Shown here one piece after another: positions 1 to 7,786 of a stretch of DNA of 64,000 nucleotides (position 1 is its first letter; every line of letters begins with the position of its first letter). Source of the stretch: Humitalea sp050632385 (GTDB lineage Bacteria; Pseudomonadota; Alphaproteobacteria; Acetobacterales; Acetobacteraceae). The translations under genes were made by a program, and so were the position numbers. The notes under the pieces were generated by a model. The model had not been told where the DNA came from, did not search any database, and worked only from the letters and a program-made list of their open reading frames with translations. Location: positions 3,162,001 through 3,226,000 of the forward strand of contig NZ_CP192599.1 in assembly GCF_050632385.1 (NCBI RefSeq), given 5' to 3'.

Positions 1-118
1 TCACCAGCAGCATGATCTCCGTGCAGCGGAGGATGATCGCATCCGCCCCGCGCGTGACGAGGCGGGCGATCACATGGCGGTCTGCGTCGCGGGACGGGTC
101 AGGCGTTGACGCAGCGGT
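1..118 (-). pseudogene. Asp/Glu racemase family remnant (truncated, runs off left edge)
   Basis: Read on the minus strand from 118 down to 1, one frame encodes a stretch resembling the C-terminal half of aspartate/glutamate racemases: RDADRHVIARLVTRGADAII, then a Cys-Thr-Glu-Ile motif matching the family's second catalytic cysteine (usually GCTEI, here RCTEI). The same frame has a TGA stop at 119-121, just upstream of the similarity. No racemase-like N-terminal half is visible between 122 and 390 in any frame. The simplest reading is a gene that lost its first 150 or so codons. The rest lies outside the window, so a downstream internal start such as the GTG near position 64 cannot be excluded. 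Confidence 0.4.
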
Positions 119-188
119 TCATTGCTGTGGCTGGGGCAAGCCGCTCGGCGGCATGAAATGTTCATACGCTGCGTATTTTATATTATGA

Positions 189-200
189 CATGTTAACATG
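189..200. promoter_or_regulatory. 12-bp perfect palindrome, candidate operator
   Basis: CATGTTAACATG is a perfect inverted repeat inside an unusually AT-rich patch (about 160-245) in otherwise GC-rich DNA, about 190 bp upstream of the Bug-receptor start at 392. It is the only notable element in the 270-bp non-coding stretch 122-391. It could be the operator of the GntR-family regulator encoded two genes downstream, which is an inference from proximity. Confidence 0.35.
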
Positions 201-391
201 ATCCAAACTGACACCATTCGTGTCACGCAGGCGTATATCTTTGCCCTTGATGCCTCGCTATTCGGCAAGAATTGGTTCCGCTGCCAAAGGAAACCCGTCA
301 TCGCCTGACATGTCTGTTGTCGCATATCCTGAAGTGCGGAAGATTGCATCCCCTCGGGCACCCCTCGGGCCCCATGCGACAGGAGCCATCG

Positions 392-1369
392 ATGATCCAG
401 CGCCGCAGCTTCTGCCTTCGGGGCCTCGCGACAACGGCCTTGGTCGCCGCACCGCGACGACCATGGGCCCAGGCCCTCCCCGCGCGCCCCATCCGGATGG
501 TCATGCCCTATCAGCCCGGCGGCGCCACCGACGCCGTCGCGCGCATGGTCGCCCAGCAGATGGCGGCGCTGATCGGCCAGAACGTGGTGGTCGAAAACCG
601 GTCCGGCGGCAGCGGCGCCGTGGGCGGCCTCTTCGTCGCGCGGGCGGCGCCCGACGGCACCACGCTGATGTTCAATGCCTCGGTGCATGTCATCAGCCCC
701 TTGCTGACGCGCACTCCGGCCTATGACGCGGTGGCGGATTTCCAGCCTGTCGCCCAGGTCGCGCGCGGGCCGCTGCTGTTCGTCTGCCATCCCAGCGTCC
801 AGGCCGACGGCCTGGCCGCGCTGGCCGCGCAGATCCGCGCCGCACCGGACCGCTTCACCTTCGCGACCTCCAGCCGCGGCTCGGCGGGTCATCTGGCGGC
901 GGAGTTGTTCAAGCAGCGCATCGGCGTCGATGTGCTGGTCGCGCCCTACAACGGCAGCGCCCAGGCGCTGGCCGACATGGTGGGCGGGCGGGTGAACCTG
1001 ATGATCGACCCGGTCCTTTCGGCCCTACCTTTCGTCCGCGGCGGCCAGCTCAAGGCGCTGGCTGTTACCTCCGCCGAGCGCCTGGAGATCGCGCCCGAAA
1101 TCCCGACCGCCGCCGAGGCCGGGCTCGATGGGCTGGAATTCTATTCCTGGTATGGTGTCTGGGCGCCGCGCGGCCTGCCGCCGGCGCTTCTCCAGCAGAT
1201 CTCGGCCGATGTCGTGCGCGCCGGAAGCACCGACGAAGCCCGCCAGTTCCTGATCCGCCAGGGCTTCCAGCCGACCGGCCTGGACGCGGATGCCTTCAGC
1301 CGCTTCATCGACGAGGAAGTCGCCAAGTATCGCGGCATCATCGCCCGCGCGAATATCGTGCTGGACTGA
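392..1369 (+). CDS. Bug/TctC-family extracytoplasmic solute receptor
   Basis: This is a 325-residue periplasmic binding protein of the tripartite tricarboxylate transporter (Bug/TctC) family, which usually binds small carboxylates. The ATG at 392 is preceded by AGGAG at 381-385 and opens a signal peptide with a twin-arginine-like start (MIQRRSFCLRG). The mature part begins near ARPIRMVMPYQPGGATDAVA, the family's first ligand-loop motif, followed by QNVVVENRSGGSG and a PYNGSAQALADMVGG block. No TctA/TctB membrane subunits are nearby, as is usual for orphan Bug receptors. It is followed after 4 bp by a GntR regulator. The ligand is not deducible. Confidence 0.9.
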   Translation: MIQRRSFCLRGLATTALVAAPRRPWAQALPARPIRMVMPYQPGGATDAVARMVAQQMAALIGQNVVVENRSGGSGAVGGLFVARAAPDGTTLMFNASVHVISPLLTRTPAYDAVADFQPVAQVARGPLLFVCHPSVQADGLAALAAQIRAAPDRFTFATSSRGSAGHLAAELFKQRIGVDVLVAPYNGSAQALADMVGGRVNLMIDPVLSALPFVRGGQLKALAVTSAERLEIAPEIPTAAEAGLDGLEFYSWYGVWAPRGLPPALLQQISADVVRAGSTDEARQFLIRQGFQPTGLDADAFSRFIDEEVAKYRGIIARANIVLD

Positions 1370-1373
1370 CGCC

Positions 1374-2066
1374 ATGTCAGCCTTGCTCGAGCGGCCGAGC
1401 GACCAGTCGCTGACGGAATTCGCCTGCGAACGGCTGCGTGCGGACATCATCCGCTGCGACCTCGCCCCCGGCGCCTCGGTGACCGAGGCCGGGCTGGCCG
1501 ATCGCTATGGCCTGGGCAAGGCGCCGATCCGCGCGGCCCTGTCCCGCCTGTCGCAGGCGGGGCTGATCCGCAGCGTCAACCGGCGCGGCTATGTCGTGGC
1601 GCCGATCATCGTGAAGGAGGTCGTGGAGGCCTTCGACCTGCGCCTGCTGCTGGAACCGCATGCCGCCTTCCATGCCGCGGGGCGCATGCCCCTGGCGGTG
1701 ATCCAGGCGTTCGACGACTGTTTCGCCGCCTATCGCGATGGCGACCTTGTGTCGCAGGACGCCTTTCTCGCGGCCAACCGGGTGTTCCACCTGGCGATCG
1801 CCCGTGCCGCCGGCATGGACAAGCTGGCGGCGATCCTGGGCGATTTGCTGGATTGCACCGAGCGCGTCATTCGCATCGGCCTGATCGAATGGCGCGGCCC
1901 CAAGGTGATGGAACCGGCGCATCGCGCCCTGGTCGCGGCCCTCGTCGGGGGGGATGCCGAGCAGGCACAAAGACTCGCGGCCGAGGGCGTCGAACTCGGC
2001 CGGCGCAAGGTGATGGATGCCATCCTGAAGCGGCAATCCATCGCCAACGTCTCGCTGATCGACTGA
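1374..2066 (+). CDS. GntR-family transcriptional regulator (FCD/FadR subfamily)
   Basis: The gene encodes 230 residues. An N-terminal winged helix-turn-helix (about residues 10-75) contains LGKAPIRAALSRLSQAGLI and a wing ending NRRGYVVAPI. A C-terminal all-helical FCD ligand domain (about 80-215) carries conserved Arg, Asp and His positions such as FDLRLLLE and NRVFHLAIARAAG. The start is the ATG at 1374, 4 bp after the upstream stop, so it is co-transcribed with the Bug receptor and very likely controls this catabolic set. FCD regulators generally sense small organic acids. The effector here is unknown. Confidence 0.88.
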   Translation: MSALLERPSDQSLTEFACERLRADIIRCDLAPGASVTEAGLADRYGLGKAPIRAALSRLSQAGLIRSVNRRGYVVAPIIVKEVVEAFDLRLLLEPHAAFHAAGRMPLAVIQAFDDCFAAYRDGDLVSQDAFLAANRVFHLAIARAAGMDKLAAILGDLLDCTERVIRIGLIEWRGPKVMEPAHRALVAALVGGDAEQAQRLAAEGVELGRRKVMDAILKRQSIANVSLID

Positions 2067-2082
2067 AACAAAGGAAAAACCG

Positions 2083-2535
2083 ATGTCGCAACTGCCCAGG
2101 GTCGATGCCCAGACCGATGCGGAGATCCGTGCCTGGCTGGAAAAGCTCGCGGTCTGCGTGCGAGAGGTCGACTACGCCACGGCACGCCCGATGTGGGACG
2201 AGGATGTGGTGGTCTTCGGCACGTTCAACCGGCTGCTGCATGGCATCGACGCCTTCATCACGGCGCAATGGGACAATGTCTGGCCGAAGACGACGGATTT
2301 CCGCTTCACCATGTCGGCGGTGGAGGTGCTTGGGATGGGCGACATCGCCGTCGCTGTCGCGCCCTGGACCAGCACCGGCTACGCGCCCGATGGAGCCAGC
2401 TACGCTCGCCCGGGCCGCGCCACGATGATGTTTACCCGTCGTCCTGATGGCTGGCGCTGCGTGCATTCCCATATGTCGCTGGAACGCGGGGTGCCGCAGA
2501 CCAGCCACGCCAACCGCCCCGTGAAAGCACACTGA
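2083..2535 (+). CDS. NTF2-like (SnoaL/DUF4440-type) protein
   Basis: This 150-residue protein has the pattern of the NTF2/SnoaL cone fold: an N-terminal helix (AEIRAWLEKLAVCVREVDYA), then DEDVVVFGTFNRLLHGIDAF and strands ending in WRCVHSHMSLE. The closest class is DUF4440/ketosteroid isomerase-like. Members may be enzymes or only bind small ligands. An AAAGGA ribosome-binding site at about 2070 precedes the ATG. It sits 16 bp after the GntR gene and 16 bp before a peptide-type binding protein, so it belongs to the same operon. No catalytic role can be assigned. Confidence 0.75.
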   Translation: MSQLPRVDAQTDAEIRAWLEKLAVCVREVDYATARPMWDEDVVVFGTFNRLLHGIDAFITAQWDNVWPKTTDFRFTMSAVEVLGMGDIAVAVAPWTSTGYAPDGASYARPGRATMMFTRRPDGWRCVHSHMSLERGVPQTSHANRPVKAH

Positions 2536-2551
2536 ACGCAGGAGCACACCC

Positions 2552-4141
2552 ATGCAGTTCCCCGCCGTTTCACGCCGAACCCTCGGCACGCTTGCTACGG
2601 CGGGGCTCTTGCCGCGCGCTGCCGGCGCGCAGGGCCGCGCCGTGCTCGATATCGGCCTGGCGACGACGCCAAGCTCGGCCGATCCGCATTTCTACGCCTT
2701 CAACCCGAACCTGAACCTGGTCCAGCACGTCTTCAGCCGGCTTGTGGAGCGGGATGCGCGGCTGCGCCCGGTGCCTGGCCTGGCGCTGAGCTGGCGCCCG
2801 GTCGAGGATCGCATCTGGGAATTCAAGCTGCGGCCCGGCGTGCTGTGGCATGACGGGCGGCCCTTCACCGCCGACGACGTCGCCTTCACGATCGCCCGGG
2901 TGCCGGAGGTGCCGAACAGCCCAGGCAGTTTCGCCGGCTACGTGCGCCAGGTGACCCGCGTCGAAGTCGTGGACCCGCTGACCGTCCGCATGCACACCGC
3001 CGGGCCGCATCCGGCCCTGCCGAACGACCTGACCTTCGTCGCCATCGTGTCGCGCCATGCCGGCGAAGGCGCGACCACCGCGGACTACAACAGCGGGAAG
3101 GCCGCGATCGGTACGGGGCCCTACAAGCTCGCCCGCTTCCAATCCGGCACGACGACCGAGTTGTTGCGCAACGACAGCTACTTCGGCGGGCCGGAGCCTT
3201 GGGATCAGGTGAATCTTCGCATCATCCCCCAGGCTGGTGCCCGCAGCGCCGCGCTACTGTCGGGCGACGTCGCCATCATCGATGAAGTCTCCTCCAACGA
3301 TGTGCTGGCGCTGCAGCGCGATCGCCGCGTCACCATTGCCGAGACGCAGAGCACGCGCCTCATCTTCCTCCAGCCCAATTTCAGCCGCAGCGGCAGCCTG
3401 GCCGATGTCACTGACAATGCCGGGCAACCCTTGGCCGCGAACCCCTTCCTGGACCTGCGGGTGCGGCGGGCCTTGTCGCTCGGCATCGATCGCCAGGCGC
3501 TGGTCGCGCGGGTGATGGAAGGTCGCGGCACGCCCAACGGCCAGTGGTTGCCGGACGGTTTCTATTCCAGCAATCCGGCCGTCGGCGTGCCGCCTTTCGA
3601 CGCCGATGCCGCCCGCAGGCTATTGGCCGAAGCCGGCTTTCCGCAGGGCTTCCGGCTGACCCTGCACACGCCGACCGACCGTTTCGCGAACGACAGCCGC
3701 ATCGCCCAGGCGGTCGCGCAGATGTGGACGCGGATCGGCATCCAGACGGCGGTGGACGCCCTCCCCTATGCCGCCTTCAGCGCCCGCGCGAGCCGCCAGG
3801 AATACGGCATGTGGCTGCATAGCTGGGCGAGTTCGACCGGCGAGGCGTCATACTTCCTCAGCAATGTCGTCAGCACCGTCGATGTCGCCAAGCGCGCCGG
3901 CGCCAACAACTGGAGCCGCTATTCCAATCCCTCGCTGGACGCGCTGACGGAGAGGTCGTTCACGCTGCTCGACGACAACGCGCGGGAGAAGGTGCTGCAG
4001 GACGCGGTGCAAATGGTGGCGGATGACATCCCGATGATTCCGCTATTCCACCTGTCCCTCGTTTGGGGCTTGCGCCAGGGCTACAGCTTCGAGCCTAACA
4101 TGAGCGGCTATACCACCGCGATGATGGTGCGCCGCGCCTGA
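2552..4141 (+). CDS. ABC transporter substrate-binding protein, family 5 (peptide/opine type)
   Basis: The protein has 529 residues, is a typical SBP_bac_5 length, and starts with a signal peptide (cleavage probably after AAGAQG). Characteristic blocks are the RLVERDARLRPVPGLALSW region, WEFKLRPGVLWHDGRPFTADD, IGTGPYKLARF and VRRALSLGIDRQALV. Such proteins deliver peptides, opines, glycosides or nickel complexes to Dpp/Opp-type permeases. No permease or ATPase genes follow. The next gene is convergent and only 3 bp away. It may therefore use the Dpp-type system at 21.4-25 kb or another one, which is inference. Confidence 0.9.
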   Translation: MQFPAVSRRTLGTLATAGLLPRAAGAQGRAVLDIGLATTPSSADPHFYAFNPNLNLVQHVFSRLVERDARLRPVPGLALSWRPVEDRIWEFKLRPGVLWHDGRPFTADDVAFTIARVPEVPNSPGSFAGYVRQVTRVEVVDPLTVRMHTAGPHPALPNDLTFVAIVSRHAGEGATTADYNSGKAAIGTGPYKLARFQSGTTTELLRNDSYFGGPEPWDQVNLRIIPQAGARSAALLSGDVAIIDEVSSNDVLALQRDRRVTIAETQSTRLIFLQPNFSRSGSLADVTDNAGQPLAANPFLDLRVRRALSLGIDRQALVARVMEGRGTPNGQWLPDGFYSSNPAVGVPPFDADAARRLLAEAGFPQGFRLTLHTPTDRFANDSRIAQAVAQMWTRIGIQTAVDALPYAAFSARASRQEYGMWLHSWASSTGEASYFLSNVVSTVDVAKRAGANNWSRYSNPSLDALTERSFTLLDDNAREKVLQDAVQMVADDIPMIPLFHLSLVWGLRQGYSFEPNMSGYTTAMMVRRA

Positions 4142-4144
4142 TCG

Positions 4145-5557
4145 CTACGCGGTACGCATCACCTCGGTCGGCGCCGGCGCCGTGGCGGCCAGGTCCGCCA
4201 CCGTCACCGGCTTGAGCGGGAAGCGCGGCCGCGGCAGGCCGACCTGGTCCGGCGCAAGACCGCGGGTTTCTGCGATCAGCGCCGTCACGGTGGGGCCGCA
4301 CATCCGCCCCTGGCAGGGGCCCATCCCGCAGCGCGTGTAGCTTTTGGCCTGCGCCGGCCCGACGGCGCCGAGCCTGGCCGCGGCGCGGATGGCGCCGGCG
4401 GTGACTTCCTCGCAGCGACAGGCAATCACGTCATCGTCGATCGCCGCCGGCGCGATGACGGGGGCGTAGAGACGCTCCAGGAACGGCCTGACGGCGCGCG
4501 CTCGCGCCAGCGCCCGCCGCAGTGGGGCCGCGAGGGCGTCGCGCCGACCCTCCACCAGCCGGCCGAGCGCCTCGGCGGCCTGCAACCCGGCAAGCTCACC
4601 GGTCAGCGCCGCGGCCTCGGCACCCAGGATCCCGCCGCCATCGCCGGCGATCGCCAGCCCCGGCACCGAGGTGTCGCCCCATTCATCGGTGCGGGGACGG
4701 AAGGCCGCCTGCGGGCCGTTCCATCGCACGTCGCAACCGAGCGCCAGCGCCGCGCTCAAGGAAGGCACGACGCCGTCATGGAGGCCGACGAGATCGGCCG
4801 AGATCGTGTGGCGGCGACCGCCACTGGTGAAGGCGATGTCGCTGACGGCGGCCGTGCCGACGATTTTCAGGTCTCTCACGCCACGATGGATGGCGACGCC
4901 GGCGGCCGCCACACGCCGCATCATCGCCAGCCCTTTCAGCAGTGGCCAGGGCGCGCGCAATGCCCCTGGCAGGGCTGGCAGCGCCTTCCAGTACCGCGCG
5001 CCCGGCGTCGCATCCAGCAGCGCCACCGGCGGTGCCCCGGCACCGGCCAACTGCGTCGCGATCAGCCAGAGCAGCGGCCCCGCCCCGGCAAGCACCAGCC
5101 GCCCGGCGGGCACCATGAGATTGGCCTTCAGCGCAATCTGCAACGCGCCTGCCGTCATCACCCCCGGCAGCGTCCAACCCGGGATCGGAACCGGCCGTTC
5201 CATGGAGCCGGTGGCGAGCAGCAGCCGGGGCGCGAGGGCGTTGCGCGGTGCTCCGTCCGTGCTCGCCGTGACGGCAAAGCCGGTGCCCGTCGGCTCGATG
5301 TTCCACACCGTGCTGCGCGTCCAAAGCTCCGCGCCGCTGGCGGCGAAGTGCGCGACCAGCGGCGCCCCGGCCGCATACTCGCGCCCCAGGCAGTCCGCCG
5401 CACCCGCCGCAAGGTTGCGTGCCATCGCGCGGTAGATCTGGCCGCCTGGCGCCGGTTGCTCGTCGATCACCAGGACCCTCAAACCCTGCGCACGCGCGGC
5501 GATCGCCGCGGCCATGCCGGCGGGACCGGCCCCCACGATCACCAGGTCGTGGCTCAC
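4145..5557 (-). CDS. FAD-dependent dehydrogenase alpha subunit (HcnB/opine oxidase A/D-hydroxyproline dehydrogenase type)
   Basis: The protein has 470 residues. A Rossmann FAD-binding start (VIVGAGPAGMAAAIAARAQG) is followed by an internal NAD-type nucleotide fold (LVLAGAGPLLWL, about residue 150). A C-terminal BFD-like iron-sulfur domain has Cys380, Cys382, Cys410 and Cys415 (CRCEE and CGMGPCQG). This is the layout of the large subunit of hydrogen cyanide synthase, opine oxidase and heteromeric D-hydroxyproline dehydrogenase. The GTG at 5557 overlaps the stop of the small [2Fe-2S] gene by 4 bp, which fixes the start. With the two genes upstream it completes a three-subunit dye-linked dehydrogenase. 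The substrate is uncertain. Confidence 0.82.
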   Translation of the reverse strand: MSHDLVIVGAGPAGMAAAIAARAQGLRVLVIDEQPAPGGQIYRAMARNLAAGAADCLGREYAAGAPLVAHFAASGAELWTRSTVWNIEPTGTGFAVTASTDGAPRNALAPRLLLATGSMERPVPIPGWTLPGVMTAGALQIALKANLMVPAGRLVLAGAGPLLWLIATQLAGAGAPPVALLDATPGARYWKALPALPGALRAPWPLLKGLAMMRRVAAAGVAIHRGVRDLKIVGTAAVSDIAFTSGGRRHTISADLVGLHDGVVPSLSAALALGCDVRWNGPQAAFRPRTDEWGDTSVPGLAIAGDGGGILGAEAAALTGELAGLQAAEALGRLVEGRRDALAAPLRRALARARAVRPFLERLYAPVIAPAAIDDDVIACRCEEVTAGAIRAAARLGAVGPAQAKSYTRCGMGPCQGRMCGPTVTALIAETRGLAPDQVGLPRPRFPLKPVTVADLAATAPAPTEVMRTA

Positions 5558-5838
5558 GGTGCCACGTCCCGGTTGATGCGCATGCCGGGGGCGACCTCGA
5601 CCATGCAGGCCTGGCGGCGGGGCTGGCCATCGATCTCGACCAGGCATTCGAAGCAGGCACCCATCAGGCAATAGGCCGCGCGTGGCGCACCCGAAACCGG
5701 TGAGCGCCGGAAAGGCAGTCGCCCCAGCCGCAGCAGCAGCACGGCGACGGTTTCCTGCGGTGCGGCCGCGACGGCGTCGCCATCGACCGTCACCGGCACG
5801 GCGCGGGCGGGGTCAGGCGGTTGCAGCGGGCGAAGCAT
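5554..5838 (-). CDS. [2Fe-2S] small subunit (HcnA-type) of FAD-dependent dehydrogenase
   Basis: This small protein of 94 residues has four cysteines arranged as in the gamma subunits of HcnABC, opine and D-hydroxyproline dehydrogenases: Cys57, Cys62, Cys65 and Cys78 (YCLMGACFECLVEIDG, then QAC). They should carry one [2Fe-2S] cluster that passes electrons between the two FAD subunits. The ATG at 5838 lies 26 bp inside the end of the upstream DAO-type gene, and its stop overlaps the start of the alpha subunit by 4 bp, so the three are translationally coupled. Confidence 0.85.
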   Translation of the reverse strand: MLRPLQPPDPARAVPVTVDGDAVAAAPQETVAVLLLRLGRLPFRRSPVSGAPRAAYCLMGACFECLVEIDGQPRRQACMVEVAPGMRINRDVAP

Positions 5839-6928
5839 GGAAGCGCTCCAGAACAAAATGCTCGCAGCCAGGCGGCAGCCGGCTCTCGGCCAAGGAAGGG
5901 GCAAGGGCCAGGCAATGCACGGCGGCCAGGGTGACGCCGCTGTGACAGGTGACGACGAAGGCCCCAGGGCATGTCGGGGATTCATCGTAGATCGGCTGTT
6001 CGTCGCGCGGCATGATGCGCAGCGCGGCCCAACTGCGCACGACCTGCGCCGCGGCCAGATGCGGGAATTCCACCAGCGCGCGCTGGGCATGGCCCCCGGT
6101 GACGGCCAGCCGGGTCGATCGGTCGGTATTCGTGATCGGCTCCGCGCTCAGCCCGAACATCACGGTGCCGGTGCGGTTCTGCCGAATGCTGGGGGTGGGA
6201 TGCGGCAGGAAGCGCGGCAGGCGTTCGGTGACCACGATCTGCCCGCGCACGGGGCCGACCGGCACATCCAGCCCGACCATCAGCCCCAGCGCAGGATTGC
6301 CGAGCCCGGCCGCCAGGATCACCTGCGCCGCCTCGATGCTGGTCGCCGCGCTGTCGATGCGGAAGCCGCCGCCCGGCAGCGGTGCGATGGCCCGCACGGG
6401 ATCGCCAGGCCGATACGCGACGCCATCCTGCCGCCCCAGCGCATGCAGAGCGCGCAGTAGCAGCAGTGGATTGGCCATGCCGTCCAGCGGCGACCAGGAT
6501 GCGCCGATGACGCGCTCACCGATCAGCGGCACCCGATCGCGGATGAAGTCGCGGTCGACCATCGTGATGCCATTGGCACCGGGTCCCTTCGCGACCTCAG
6601 CCACCATCGCGGCGCGCAGTTCCAGCTCCCGCTCATTGATGCAGAAGTGGAAGCCGCCGGTCTGCTCATATTCCACGTCGATGCCCGTCTGCTGCGCCAG
6701 CATCGCGGCGAAACCGGGCCAGAGATCAGACGATTGCCGCGTCCAGACCGCATAATCCGGGTAGCGGTCGCCCTTGCCCTGGACCCAGATCAGCCCGGCA
6801 TTGCCGCGTGAGGCGCGGATGCCGAGGTCATCCTCGTCGAAGACCACGACCTCCCGCCCGGCGCGCGCCAGCCCGCAGGCGACGGCCATCCCAACGAGCC
6901 CACCGCCGATGACCGCGACGCGTGTCAA
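5813..6928 (-). CDS. FAD-dependent amine/D-amino-acid oxidoreductase (DAO family, HcnC-type beta subunit)
   Basis: The 371-residue protein starts with the dinucleotide-binding motif VAVIGGGLVGMAVACGLARAG and contains the GIRASRGNAGLIWVQ stretch typical of the DAO superfamily. It ends with FVVTCHSGVTLA, a common pattern near the flavin in these enzymes. This subunit would oxidise the C-N bond of the substrate (D-amino acid, hydroxyproline, opine or glycine type). No ATG fits the frame. The TTG at 6928 overlaps the stop of the upstream SDR gene (TTGA). Together with the next two genes it forms a heteromeric membrane-linked dehydrogenase. Confidence 0.83.
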   Translation of the reverse strand: MTRVAVIGGGLVGMAVACGLARAGREVVVFDEDDLGIRASRGNAGLIWVQGKGDRYPDYAVWTRQSSDLWPGFAAMLAQQTGIDVEYEQTGGFHFCINERELELRAAMVAEVAKGPGANGITMVDRDFIRDRVPLIGERVIGASWSPLDGMANPLLLLRALHALGRQDGVAYRPGDPVRAIAPLPGGGFRIDSAATSIEAAQVILAAGLGNPALGLMVGLDVPVGPVRGQIVVTERLPRFLPHPTPSIRQNRTGTVMFGLSAEPITNTDRSTRLAVTGGHAQRALVEFPHLAAAQVVRSWAALRIMPRDEQPIYDESPTCPGAFVVTCHSGVTLAAVHCLALAPSLAESRLPPGCEHFVLERFHASPAATA

Positions 6929-7704
6929 AACGTTCCCTTGTAGTCACCGCCATCAACCAGGATGTTTTGCCCGGTCATGAATCCCGCGAGGTCGGAGCAG
7001 ACGAAGGCGCAGGTGGCGCCGATCTCCTCCGGCCGCCCGAAGCGCCCTGCCGGCGTGCGCGATTCTCTTTCGCGGCGCAGCGCGTCGAAGCTCTGGCCGC
7101 TGGCTTCGACCATGCCGCGCATGTGGTTGCGTTGGGCCTCGGTATCCACCGCACCCGGCAGGACATTGTTGATGGTCACGTTGTGGCTGATCGTCTGCCG
7201 CGCCAGCCCCGCCACAAATCCGGTGAGGCCCGACCGCGCGCCATTCGACAGGCCGAGTTCCGGCTGCGGATTCTTCACCGACCGGGAGGTGATGTTGACG
7301 ATGCGTCCCCAGCGTCGCGCCATCATGCCATCGACCGTCGCCCTGATCATCTCGATCGGCGATATCATCACGGCATTCAACACGACCATCCAGTCTTCCG
7401 GCGTCCAGTCGCGGAAATTCCCGGGGCGGGGGCCTTCGGTGTTGTTCAGCAGGATATCGGGCGCGGGGCACGCGGCCAGTGCCTTGGCGCGCCCTTCGGG
7501 GGTGGTGATATCGGCGGACACCCAATCGACCCGGGCGCCGGTTTCGGCGCGCATCGCCTCCGCCGCTTCTGCCAGCGTGTCGGGATTGCGAGCGGCGATG
7601 GTGACCAGGCAGCCGGCCTTGGCGAATTCCAGTGCCGCGGCCCGCCCCATGCCCTTGCTGCCGCCGCAGATGAGCGCCGATCGACCAGCGATGCCGAGAT
7701 CCAT
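6925..7704 (-). CDS. Atypical SDR-family protein (canonical YxxxK replaced)
   Basis: This is a 259-residue short-chain dehydrogenase/reductase. The NAD(P) motif GGSKGMGRAAALEFA and the SADITTPEG adenine-ring contact are present. NNAG is replaced by NNTE, and the region where YxxxK is expected reads LSNGARSG, so Tyr is replaced by Ser and Lys by Arg. The end (GRFGRPEEIGATCAFVCSDLAGFMTGQNILVDGG) is normal for FabG-like SDRs. Related FabG-like proteins with the same substitution exist as far as I recall, so this may be a distinct subfamily rather than decay. It is the first gene of the minus-strand dehydrogenase operon, downstream of the palindrome at 7748-7761. Confidence 0.85.
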   Translation of the reverse strand: MDLGIAGRSALICGGSKGMGRAAALEFAKAGCLVTIAARNPDTLAEAAEAMRAETGARVDWVSADITTPEGRAKALAACPAPDILLNNTEGPRPGNFRDWTPEDWMVVLNAVMISPIEMIRATVDGMMARRWGRIVNITSRSVKNPQPELGLSNGARSGLTGFVAGLARQTISHNVTINNVLPGAVDTEAQRNHMRGMVEASGQSFDALRRERESRTPAGRFGRPEEIGATCAFVCSDLAGFMTGQNILVDGGDYKGTF

Positions 7705-7747
7705 GCCAATGTCCTGCCAAGGTTGCTGTTGACAGAGGTTGATCAAA

Positions 7748-7761
7748 CAAACGATCGTTTG
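7748..7761. promoter_or_regulatory. 14-bp perfect palindrome, probable TetR operator
   Basis: CAAACGATCGTTTG is a perfect inverted repeat in the 82-bp gap between the divergent SDR operon (start 7704) and esterase operon (start 7787). Its length and AT-flanked GATC centre are typical of TetR-family operators. The second gene of the plus-strand operon encodes a TetR regulator. It could therefore repress both directions. That pairing is inferred from position. Confidence 0.65.
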
Positions 7762-7786
7762 CAATACCCAAACGCCCAGGAACATC

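Noticed and set aside
5554..6928. Hydrogen cyanide synthase (HcnABC) as the firm identity of the three-subunit dehydrogenase
   Set aside because: Subunit layout is shared with opine and D-hydroxyproline dehydrogenases, and the gene context is catabolic, so cyanide production cannot be claimed.
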